Positions 45,828 through 53,247 of a DNA stretch of 64,000 nucleotides are shown here, piece after piece (position 1 is the stretch's first letter; the number at the start of each line of letters is the position of its first letter). Where the stretch lies: positions 1 through 64,000 of the forward strand of contig CAJKMG010000013.1 of assembly GCA_905200945.1 (NCBI GenBank). Direction: 5' to 3'. A program made the position numbers and the translations under genes. The notes under the pieces are model-generated. The model searched no databases. It saw nothing but the letters and a program-made list of their open reading frames with translations, and was not told the DNA's origin. The stretch comes from an uncultured Akkermansia sp. GTDB lineage: Bacteria; Verrucomicrobiota; Verrucomicrobiia; Verrucomicrobiales; Akkermansiaceae.

Positions 45828-47924
45828 TTATTCATGCCTGTGGATGTGGAGCAGCTCCTCATCGCAGAAGGGGCAGTATTCGTGCTCCCCGCGCAGATAG
45901 CCGTGCTTCTCGCAAACGGAAAAGAGCGGGGTGACGGTGAGGTACGGCATGCGGAAGCGGGTCAGCACTTTGCGGACAATGTCCCGGCAGGCTTCCGGGG
46001 AGCTGATGGCTTCGTTCATGTACATGTGGAAGACGGTTCCTCCCGTGTAGCAGCATTGAAGTTCATCCTGAAGCTGGAGCGCCCGGAACAGATCGCTTGT
46101 GTGGTCCACGGGAAGCTGGGAGCTGTTCGTGTAATAACGCTGCCCCACGGGGCCGGCCTGGATGATGTCAGGATAGCGTTTCTGGTCTTCGCGGGCGAAG
46201 CGGTGCGTGGTGCCTTCCGCGGGCGTGGCTTCCAGGTTGTACAGGTTGCCGGTTTCCTCCTGGTACTCCTGCATGCGCAAGCGGATGAATTCCAGGATCT
46301 CTTCAGCAAAAGCCCTGCCTTCTTCAGAGGTAATGTCCATCGTATCGTTGGAGAAATTGCGCAACAGCTCGTTCATGCCGTTGACGCCGATGGTGGAGAA
46401 ATGGTTGCGGAAGGTGGGCAGGTAGCGTTTGGTGTAGGGGTACAGGCCGCGGTCATACATTTCCTGAACGAAGGCCCTTTTCTTTTCCAGGCAGGATTTG
46501 GCCAGGTCCAGCAGTTCTCCCAGCCTGGCGAACAGGGCCTCCCGGTTTTGCTTGAACAGGTAGCCCAGCCGGGCCAGGTTGATGGTCACCACGCCGATGG
46601 AGCCGGTCATTTCCGCGGAGCCGAAGAGACCGCCGCCGCGTTTGAGCAGTTCCCGCAGGTCCAGCTGGAGGCGGCAGCACATGGAACGCACGGCATCCGG
46701 CTTGTAGGCCCGTTCGTCAGGCACGCGTTCCCCGTGTTCATTGACGGTGTACTGGCTGCCGATGAAGTTCTGGAAGTAAGAGGAACCGATTTTAGCGGCG
46801 TTTTCAAACAGGAGAGGCACGTTTTCCCCTTCCCAGTCAAAATCTTCCGTGATGTTGACGGTGGGGATGGGGAAGGTAAAGGGCTGTCCGGTGCTGTCCC
46901 CTTCCGTGAGAACTTCGTAAAAGGCCTTGTTGATCAGGTTCATTTCCTTCTGGAAATGCTTGTAGGTCAGTTCCGTCAGCTTGTTTGCCCCGCGTTCCCT
47001 CGCCAGGGCGAGCAGGTTCGCGTCTTCTATTCCTTCAAATAGGTGTTCCCCTCCGCTGAAGGGGGCCTGGTCCCGCAGGTCGCGCGGCACAGTCCAGTCG
47101 ATCGTGACATTGGTAAAGGGAGACTGTCCCCAGCGCGAGGGTACGTTCAGGTTGTAAACGAAACTGCGGATGTCTTTCTTGATGCGGGGGAAGTCCGTCT
47201 GATCCTTGAAAACGTAGGGCGCCAGGAAGGTGTCAAAGGAGCTGAAGGCCTGGGCGCCGGCCCATTCGCTTTGCAGAATGCCCAGAAAGTTCGCCATCTG
47301 GCCCAGGGCTTCCCGGAAGTGGCGGGGCGGCCTGCTGTTCACGCGGCTGCGCACGCCGTTGAATCCTTCATTGAGCAGGTTGCGGAGGCTCCATCCGGCG
47401 CAGTATCCGGTCAGGCAATCCAGGTCATGGATGTGGTAATCCCCTTCCCGGTGCGCGGCTCCTTCCCGTGCGGAGTAAACCTGGTCCAGCCAATAGTTGG
47501 CGATTACCTTGCCCGCCGTGTTGTTGATGAGCCCCGCATTGGAATACGTGGTATTGGAGTTGGCGGCAATGCGCCAGTCGCTTTGCCCGATATATTCCTC
47601 TACCGTCTGCTTGCAGTCCACGTAGGTATTGCCGGAATAAAGGCCGCCAAGCTGTTCGCGCTGCATTTTGTGCAGGAAACGGTAGGTGATGAAGGCCTTG
47701 GCCGTGTCAAAATATCCGGAGCGGAACAGGGCGCGTTCAATCATGTCCTGAATCTCTTCCACATGCGCGCTGTCCTGATGGCTCAGCTTGGCTTCCACCT
47801 CTTCATAGATGGAACGGTTGTAGGCGGTCCCGGAGCTGTGGAAGGCTTTTCTAATGGCCTCTTCAATCTTATAGCCCTGGTATTGTTCCTTTTTCCCGGA
47901 ACGTTTGATGATGCTTGTTGCCAT
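45828..47924 (-). CDS. nrdD: Anaerobic ribonucleoside-triphosphate reductase, catalytic chain without the glycyl-radical end
   Basis: A 698-residue class III reductase chain. I chose the ATG at 47924 (MATSIIKRSGKKEQYQG), since it begins the ATP-cone; the longer open frame to 48170 runs through the riboswitch leader. The N-terminal ATP-cone (about 1-95) gives allosteric control, and the ten-stranded barrel follows, with MCCRLQLDLREL holding the likely thiyl-radical cysteine and TPAEGTTHRFAR the usual loop. The C-terminal zinc-binding region ends at CPFCDEELLHIHRHE, and then the chain stops. The glycyl-radical residues that should follow are in the next ORF (45582-45776). It makes deoxyribonucleoside triphosphates without oxygen. 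It is controlled by a B12 riboswitch and probable NrdR boxes upstream. Confidence 0.93.
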   Translation of the reverse strand: MATSIIKRSGKKEQYQGYKIEEAIRKAFHSSGTAYNRSIYEEVEAKLSHQDSAHVEEIQDMIERALFRSGYFDTAKAFITYRFLHKMQREQLGGLYSGNTYVDCKQTVEEYIGQSDWRIAANSNTTYSNAGLINNTAGKVIANYWLDQVYSAREGAAHREGDYHIHDLDCLTGYCAGWSLRNLLNEGFNGVRSRVNSRPPRHFREALGQMANFLGILQSEWAGAQAFSSFDTFLAPYVFKDQTDFPRIKKDIRSFVYNLNVPSRWGQSPFTNVTIDWTVPRDLRDQAPFSGGEHLFEGIEDANLLALARERGANKLTELTYKHFQKEMNLINKAFYEVLTEGDSTGQPFTFPIPTVNITEDFDWEGENVPLLFENAAKIGSSYFQNFIGSQYTVNEHGERVPDERAYKPDAVRSMCCRLQLDLRELLKRGGGLFGSAEMTGSIGVVTINLARLGYLFKQNREALFARLGELLDLAKSCLEKKRAFVQEMYDRGLYPYTKRYLPTFRNHFSTIGVNGMNELLRNFSNDTMDITSEEGRAFAEEILEFIRLRMQEYQEETGNLYNLEATPAEGTTHRFAREDQKRYPDIIQAGPVGQRYYTNSSQLPVDHTSDLFRALQLQDELQCCYTGGTVFHMYMNEAISSPEACRDIVRKVLTRFRMPYLTVTPLFSVCEKHGYLRGEHEYCPFCDEELLHIHRHE

Positions 47925-48074
47925 GGTGGATGTCTCGCTTGGAAAGAGTGGTGACCGCTCATCCGCGAGCCTGGGCAAAAGCCTGGAAAAACCATAGGCA
48001 GGGGCCGGCTGCATGCGCGCATCCCCGGAAAGGGGGCATGCTGGAGACCTGTGCGTATGTTCATCCTGTCCGCG

Positions 48075-48240
48075 GGATGGGGATACGGCAGCATCAGGTC
48101 GTCTTCTGGCTTCCGGTGCGACATGTGATGGGGACTTCCCGGCTGCCTGGGCAGCCAGTGTCCGGTCCATCGTCTACCGGTTACAGCGGCGCGTCCGCGA
48201 CGGATTTTCACCGTCTTCCGTTACCTGCGCTGGAACGCAA
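48075..48240 (-). promoter_or_regulatory. Cobalamin (B12) riboswitch in the nrdD leader
   Basis: Read on the minus strand, this leader carries the core cobalamin pattern in order: GGTAACGGAAGACGGTGAAAA, then ATCCGTCGCGGACGCGCCGC, then TGTAACCGG (reference pattern GGTGAAAATCC...GCCGCTGTAA), followed by CACTGGCTGCC, and near the 3' end the GAAGCCAGAAGACGACCTG block that equals the conserved AGCCAGGAGACCTGCC element. The 3' edge leads to about 150 nt of expression platform with a GC-rich hairpin (about 48006-48030) before the nrdD start at 47924. B12 would be expected to turn the gene down. Boundaries are approximate. Confidence 0.88.
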
Positions 48241-48273
48241 TGAACCACAGAAAGAGACCTCCCGCAAGAAAAA

Positions 48274-48320
48274 TGTATAAATAATGTGTTAAATAATTAT
48301 TTACATACTATATATAGCAT
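48274..48320 (-). promoter_or_regulatory. Candidate tandem NrdR boxes upstream of nrdD
   Basis: The box ATACTATATATAGCAT at 48305-48320 matches the NrdR consensus ACACTATATATAGTGT as I recall it at 13 of 16 positions. A weaker box TGTATAAATAATGTGT at 48274-48289 matches 10 of 16. Centres are 31 bp apart with a 15-bp gap, the spacing known for NrdR pairs. They lie just upstream of the riboswitch, where the promoter should be. Confidence 0.7.
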
Positions 48321-48602
48321 ATGAAGGCAGAAAAATGATTGATAACACAGCTTTCTTTTCCGTCATGGCGCCATAAATGCCCCGGCGTTCCTTTTCTGGT
48401 CCGGGGAGAGCGGGAAAGCCGTGAACGGAGAATCTTTTGAGTGGTATGCGGGGCGGTTTGGGACGAGGCTTCTCCCATTCGGTCCGCTGCCGGCTGGGAA
48501 GCGGAGGCGCGCCGTGTGCGGGAGTGCCTCGGCCCTTCATTGCAAGTCCGGGTACGGTGGAAGCCTCCGCCTCCTGTTGTTTCTCGCGTGGCGGCCTCTT
48601 TT
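48321..48602. other. Intergenic region between nrdD promoter and the ethanolamine-phosphate transferase gene
   Basis: A 282-bp GC-rich stretch past the 3' end of the minus-strand transferase gene and upstream of the nrdD promoter. No terminator with T-tract, gene or repeat seen. Confidence 0.35.
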
Positions 48603-50327
48603 TTACGGATGCGGTTGCGGCGGCGCGGGAACGGGCAGCCATTCCGCCAGCGTTTCCGGCTGGAGGGGGGCCGGAGTTTCCCGCGCGTCCGGAGAAGCCA
48701 GGTTCAGCTCGTTTCTGACGATTTCCGACCGGATGGAAGCCAGGGAAAGAAGGGTATGGAAGATGTGGTCGTGGGAGACGGCTTTCAGCCGGTTGGCTTT
48801 CAGGGCGCGCACCATGTCCGGATAGCGTGAGGCGAAAGCGTCCGAATACCAGATGAACATGGCAGGCCGGTAAACGGGCGGCAGAATATGGCCCTGGAAC
48901 ATTTTTCCTTCCTCGCCCAGCGCTACGCCGTGGTCGGAACAGTAAAAATAAATGGCGGGCCTGTTCTTCAACAGTGCAATCATGCGGTGAATGGAGGCAT
49001 CCAGGTCCACGATGGAATTATCATAAGCATTGACGGTTTCTTCCAGATGGGCTTTGGGGTCGTCCATATTGCAGGATGCCGGGGTAAAACGTTCCGCCTG
49101 CGCGGGGTAGCTGAACGCCATATGGCTCCCGTTATTGTAAATGATGTAGAGCTGCCTGTCGCGGCCGTGGCGTTTCAGGGATTTCTCCATGACCAGGGAG
49201 GTGCGTTCCTGCATCATTCCGGGCGTCTGGTGCTGGGGCGGTGTCTGTTCCCGTTCGCGGCAGCTCCGTGTCAGGATGCCCAGGGAATAGTCATGAATGG
49301 AATCTCCGCTCAAATCCATGATGCGGACAGTATGGAACCCGTGTTTGTTGAACAGGTCAATGAAGGATGAGCGACCGGGGGCGCGGCGGCGCAGTTCCGC
49401 GTCCGTAAACATACCGATGGCTGAAATTCTGGTCACAATGCCGAAGGAGGTGGCGTGGGGGAAGGAGACGACGTTGGACTCTCTGGAAAGCCGGGGCATC
49501 GTATTCCGGTGGTACCCGTTCAGGGGAAGATGGTCCGCCCGGACGCTTTCCCCCATGTGGAAAACCACGGCCAGGTCATCCGGGGCTTCGCAGCGGGAAA
49601 GAGGTTCCGCGCTGGACGGCAGATTCCGCAATGTGTTGAAGCGTCCCGCATCCTGGGTGATGTATTCGTCCGCCAGTTTGCACGTCATTGTGAAATCCAC
49701 GAGAGGCCAGCCTTTTGCCTTGTCGGACGTATAATAAAGATAAAGGGGTTCCGAGCTGTAGGAGGCTGCCGGAATGCTCAGCAGCAGAAGGACCCCGTAC
49801 AGGCTCCAAATGCATGTCAGTGCGCCCCATGTGGCTTTTTGGCGCAGGGAACGGCGGCTCCAGTAGATGGCCAGGTAGATAAACCCGGTCAGAAGCAGTG
49901 TTCCTGCAATGGATGCGGGGGTACAGAAAGCGCAGGCTTCCCGGAAATTGGTCTCCGCCATGCTGGAAAGCACGGAAAGGTTCAGGGTCAATCCGTACCG
50001 CATCTGCATCATGTACAGGCCCGCATTAAACAGGATAATGACCGGAAGAAGGACATAGGCGGTGAAGCGGTATTTCAGGCAGAAAAGAATGGTGCCGCAG
50101 AGCAGGGACGCGGAGCAGGCGATGCCCAGGCAGCTCATCAACAGGCTTTGGCCGTCGTTGAGCACATAGGGATTAGCCGCCAGAGCCGCCGCAAGTCCGG
50201 CCGCCCAGAGGCATCGCATGCGGCGGGGAATGAACGCGGAGCGCAGAGCCTGGCAGATAACGGTCAACAGGCCGTATGTGGACGGATACCGTTCTGCGGA
50301 ACCGGCGGATGCATGGGGAGGGATCAT
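48603..50327 (-). CDS. Phosphoethanolamine transferase-like membrane enzyme (sulfatase fold)
   Basis: A 574-residue inner-membrane enzyme. Four to five N-terminal helices (about 35-190) precede a periplasmic alkaline-phosphatase-superfamily domain. The nucleophile segment is FHMGESVRADHLPLNGYHRNT (a Ser in the GES motif where E. coli EptA has Thr), then SFIDLFNKHGFHTV, a DHG metal site in YFCSDHGVALGEEGKMFQGH and the final metal His in that block. The family moves phosphoethanolamine or phosphoglycerol onto lipid A, core or other envelope glycans. The acceptor is not determined. The start at 50327 is uncertain; an ATG about 36 codons in would also give a sensible first helix. Monocistronic. 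Confidence 0.85.
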   Translation of the reverse strand: MIPPHASAGSAERYPSTYGLLTVICQALRSAFIPRRMRCLWAAGLAAALAANPYVLNDGQSLLMSCLGIACSASLLCGTILFCLKYRFTAYVLLPVIILFNAGLYMMQMRYGLTLNLSVLSSMAETNFREACAFCTPASIAGTLLLTGFIYLAIYWSRRSLRQKATWGALTCIWSLYGVLLLLSIPAASYSSEPLYLYYTSDKAKGWPLVDFTMTCKLADEYITQDAGRFNTLRNLPSSAEPLSRCEAPDDLAVVFHMGESVRADHLPLNGYHRNTMPRLSRESNVVSFPHATSFGIVTRISAIGMFTDAELRRRAPGRSSFIDLFNKHGFHTVRIMDLSGDSIHDYSLGILTRSCREREQTPPQHQTPGMMQERTSLVMEKSLKRHGRDRQLYIIYNNGSHMAFSYPAQAERFTPASCNMDDPKAHLEETVNAYDNSIVDLDASIHRMIALLKNRPAIYFYCSDHGVALGEEGKMFQGHILPPVYRPAMFIWYSDAFASRYPDMVRALKANRLKAVSHDHIFHTLLSLASIRSEIVRNELNLASPDARETPAPLQPETLAEWLPVPAPPQPHP

Positions 50328-50482
50328 CGCAAAGAAGGGATAAAATTCTTCCTGCTTAAAGCGGGGAGATATTATAAGGGTTTCAAAATGAATAGCAAGC
50401 AGAATGTAGGAGAAGCTTTTCGCGGAGTGGACGCCTCCGTAAAAAGGGAAGGGTTTTCTTCCATGGACTGCTCTGGGAAAAG

Positions 50483-50515
50483 AAAACCGCCCGGGATGTT
50501 CCGGGCGGTTTTTAG
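50483..50515 (-). terminator. Terminator between rubrerythrin gene and the transferase region
   Basis: A 10-bp GC-rich stem (AACCGCCCGG/CCGGGCGGTT) with A-run before and T-run after, thus usable on both strands; it lies about 35 bp past the rubrerythrin stop on the minus strand. Confidence 0.85.
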
Positions 50516-50549
50516 GTGCCGTGGATGGCCTCCGGTGCTCAAACGGAGT

Positions 50550-51098
50550 TTATCCGATGACGAGGAATTTTTCAGCCTTGGCGCCGCAGAGGGGGCATGC
50601 GTCCACGCCTTCCAGAGATCTGAAGGTATCTCCGCAAACCAGGCATATCCAGTATTGCCTGGGCAGGGAACTGGTGTCTCCGCTTTCCAGGGCTTTCAGG
50701 GCGACGGAATAAAAATCGGCATGTTCTTTTTCCGCTTCCGTGGCCCACGTGAAGGAGCGGACGGCGGCTTTCTGCCCTTCCTCTTCCGCCACAGCGATGA
50801 ATTCCGGATACATGCTCTCGAATTCATGGGTTTCCCCGGCAATGGCGGCTTTCAGGTTTTCCGCGGTGGTCCCTACATGGATCTGGATATCGATGGGTTC
50901 CATGGTTGCCCCCAGCTTTTCCAGAACCTTGTGGTGGTTGGCGGCGTGGACGGATTCCGCCTTGGAGGCGGCTTCAAACAATTTCTGAATAAGGGGCTGC
51001 CCTTCCTGGGCGGCTTTGGCGGCATAGGCCGCGTAAGTGGCGGAGGCGGTGCTTTCGCCCGTAATGGCAGCTTTCAGGTTTTCTATGGTTTTAGTCAT
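50550..51098 (-). CDS. Rubrerythrin
   Basis: A 182-residue non-haem iron protein. I chose the ATG at 51098 (MTKTIENLKAAITGES); the extra 12 residues upstream are AT-rich and untypical. The ferritin-like four-helix part carries the diiron ligand motifs (ESTASATY, EAASKAESVHAANHH, ETHEFESMYP, EKEHADFY). A C-terminal rubredoxin-type domain holds YWICLVCGDTF and CPLCGAKAE, the two CxxC pairs binding iron. Rubrerythrin reduces hydrogen peroxide in anaerobes and so protects oxygen-sensitive enzymes such as NrdD/NrdG. Domain order is the normal one. Its terminator is at 50483. Confidence 0.96.
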   Translation of the reverse strand: MTKTIENLKAAITGESTASATYAAYAAKAAQEGQPLIQKLFEAASKAESVHAANHHKVLEKLGATMEPIDIQIHVGTTAENLKAAIAGETHEFESMYPEFIAVAEEEGQKAAVRSFTWATEAEKEHADFYSVALKALESGDTSSLPRQYWICLVCGDTFRSLEGVDACPLCGAKAEKFLVIG

Positions 51099-51248
51099 CG
51101 GAAGTAAATTTATAATAATTCTAAAAAGATGCAACTGAAAAAATCCTTCGCGGGAGGAAAAAATGCAAATCTTTCTGCGGCATCACGGGAAGCCGTTACA
51201 CAATGATTCATTGACGCATGCATGGCGAGCCTGTACAACAGAAACGTT

Positions 51249-51803
51249 ATGAAGAGCATTGTAACAATTAGTTCGGCATGTGCCCTGGCATTTGCAGGTA
51301 TGGCTTCCGCCCAGGATGCCCCGGCTCCGGCGCCCGCGCCGGCCGCTGAAACCCCTGCCGCGCCCGCTGCGCCGGCTGCTGAAGTTTCCAAGGAAGCGAA
51401 GGAAGCCGCCGATCAGATGCTGGCGTTGATGAAGGAAATGTCCGCCACGCTCAGCACGGTGAAGGACAAGGCTACTGCAGACGCGGCTGCGGAAAAGATG
51501 GCGAAGATTAATGAAAAGGGAGAAGCCCTTTCCAAGAGCGCCCAGAAGGTCCAGGCTGAAATGGATGCCGCCATGCAGGCGCGCCAGGCCGAGCTTCTGC
51601 CCATTTTCATGGGCATGATGACCGACATGCAGCGTTTGCAGCAGGCCGACTTTTACGGAAGCCAGGCTCTGAAGGACGCCATGAAGCAGACCGGCGCTGC
51701 CGGTCCGGAAGAAGATGTGGAAGTGGAGGAAGAGGTGGAAGTGGAAGCAGTTCCGGCCCCCGCTCCCGCTCAGAAGGAAGCGTCTGCCCCCGCGGCCAAG
51801 TAA
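51249..51803 (+). CDS. Exported Ala/Pro/Glu-rich helical protein
   Basis: A 184-residue secreted protein. I chose the ATG at 51249 (MKSIVTISSACALAFAGMASAQ), which starts a clear signal peptide cut after ASA. The mature part has an Ala/Pro linker (about 22-45), then a long amphipathic helical stretch (about 48-145) with heptad-like Ala, Lys, Met and Glu (coiled-coil tendency), then an acidic EEDVEVEEEVEVEA stretch and another Pro/Ala tail. No domain is recognised. It may be a periplasmic or outer-membrane-associated structural or binding protein. A strong terminator follows. Confidence 0.75.
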   Translation: MKSIVTISSACALAFAGMASAQDAPAPAPAPAAETPAAPAAPAAEVSKEAKEAADQMLALMKEMSATLSTVKDKATADAAAEKMAKINEKGEALSKSAQKVQAEMDAAMQARQAELLPIFMGMMTDMQRLQQADFYGSQALKDAMKQTGAAGPEEDVEVEEEVEVEAVPAPAPAQKEASAPAAK

Positions 51804-51826
51804 CTTTCTTTTTCAGGATTGTTTCT

Positions 51827-51860
51827 CCTCCGGCATTGCAGGATGCCGGAGGATTTTTTT
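51827..51860 (+). terminator. Terminator after the Ala/Pro-rich gene
   Basis: Perfect 10-bp stem CCTCCGGCAT/ATGCCGGAGG with 6-nt loop, followed by seven T, 24 bp past the stop codon. Confidence 0.9.
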
Positions 51861-51967
51861 ATGGCAGGGCCGGCTGAAAAGGCCACCGGAGGTATGACTC
51901 AGGCGCCTGCGGTATGATTGGCTGAGTGGAGGATTGTGCCCGGAACACCTGAAGGCGGTTGGAAACA

Positions 51968-52000
51968 GGCAGGCCGCCTCCGTTTCCGGGGCGGCCTGCC
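51968..52000 (-). terminator. Strong hairpin downstream of the M42 gene
   Basis: Perfect 11-bp stem (GGCAGGCCGCC/GGCGGCCTGCC) with 11-nt loop, 30 bp past the M42 stop on the minus strand. The minus-strand side has only TGTTTCC after it, so it is a weak T-tract. Confidence 0.6.
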
Positions 52001-52029
52001 GGGAGATGATGGATTAATGGCCAGATTTG

Positions 52030-53157
52030 TTATTTGGCCTTTTTCTTCTTGGCGGCGGCTTTGGTGGCTTTGGCAGGTTTTTCCGCCGGGCATTCGTTGA
52101 CGGAGTTCCAGGACCAGTCCCATTTGTCCACGTTCATGGCACAGGCGGTCAGGAGCGCTACGGAAGCGTCCAGATCGTCCTTGTGAGCCATTTCAATAAC
52201 CTGGTGCACATTGCGGGTGGGTACGGAAATAGCCCCGGCAATGGAGCCGCCCGGAACGAATTTCTGCATGGCGCCGGCGTCCGTGCCTCCCGCCGGCAGC
52301 ATTTCCGTCTGCCATTTAATTTTGTGGGCGTCTGCCATGGCCTTCATGAACTTGACCATGCGGCGGTCCGCAATGACGGAACCGTCATACAGCTTGATGG
52401 CGGCGCCTGCGCCCAGGTGGGAAACCTGGGCGTGCGCCGGAGTTCCGGGAATGTCGCAGGCGATGGTGACGTCCAGGGCAATGGAGAAATCCGGCTGGAT
52501 GTCCAGCGTGCCGGCCTGCGCGCCCCTCAGGCCCACTTCTTCCTGAACGGTAAAGGCGGCCACGAAGTTGCAGGAAGGCTTTTTCTTGGAAGCTTTGATG
52601 GCGCGGAGGGCTTCAATCAGCACGTAGCACCCGGCGCGGTTGTCCAGGGATTTGACGTTCACGCAATCCCCCATTTCCACCAAATCCCGTTCGCGGGTAA
52701 CGGAGTCGCCCACGGAAACGTATTTTTCCACTTCCTCCTTGCTCATGCCCAGGTCAATGAAGAAATCGGTCACTTCCGGCAGCTTGGTGCGTTCCGCCGG
52801 GGACATGACGTGGATGGGTTTCACGCCCATGACGCCGATGAGGTCTTTTTTGCCGTGGACGATGACGCGCTGGGCCGTCAGCGTCTTGGCGTCAAAGCCG
52901 CCCAGAGGCAGGAATTTGATAAACCCCTTGTCGTCGATGTGGCGGACCATGAACCCGATTTCATCCATGTGGGCGGCGGCCATCATGGTCTTTTCCGTGT
53001 TCTTGCCTTCCACGATGGCAATCACGCTGCCCATGTTGTCCACACGCACGGCGTCCACCAGCGGGGCCACTTCCTGAATGATGAAATCGCGGATTTTGTC
53101 TTCAAACCCCGGAGCGCCCGGAGTCACGCAAACCTGACGAAGCAGTTCCAAATTCAT
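52030..53157 (-). CDS. M42-family metallo-aminopeptidase
   Basis: A 375-residue dinuclear zinc peptidase. The metal-binding and catalytic motifs are present: AAHMDEIGFMV (His ligand), DNRAGCYVLIEAL (bridging Asp), the catalytic Glu in TVQEEVGLRGA, then IALDVT and AGGTDAGAMQ. M42 enzymes form large tetrahedral complexes and trim peptides in the cytoplasm (glutamyl-, lysyl- or other aminopeptidase specificity). The C-terminus has an unusual Lys/Ala-rich tail (AKATKAAAKKKKAK) of about 20 residues not needed for the fold. Specificity cannot be told. Monocistronic with a strong hairpin after it. Confidence 0.93.
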   Translation of the reverse strand: MNLELLRQVCVTPGAPGFEDKIRDFIIQEVAPLVDAVRVDNMGSVIAIVEGKNTEKTMMAAAHMDEIGFMVRHIDDKGFIKFLPLGGFDAKTLTAQRVIVHGKKDLIGVMGVKPIHVMSPAERTKLPEVTDFFIDLGMSKEEVEKYVSVGDSVTRERDLVEMGDCVNVKSLDNRAGCYVLIEALRAIKASKKKPSCNFVAAFTVQEEVGLRGAQAGTLDIQPDFSIALDVTIACDIPGTPAHAQVSHLGAGAAIKLYDGSVIADRRMVKFMKAMADAHKIKWQTEMLPAGGTDAGAMQKFVPGGSIAGAISVPTRNVHQVIEMAHKDDLDASVALLTACAMNVDKWDWSWNSVNECPAEKPAKATKAAAKKKKAK

Positions 53158-53247
53158 AATGCCGTCAATGTAATGGTTTTCATGAAGGTTGGCTAGCCCA
53201 TAATGCGGCCTCCGGAAGGGGAGCCCGCAGGAACCCGTTTGCCGTGC

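Noticed and set aside
47925..48170. Upstream extension of the nrdD frame
   Set aside because: It runs through the B12 riboswitch. The ATP-cone starts at 47924.
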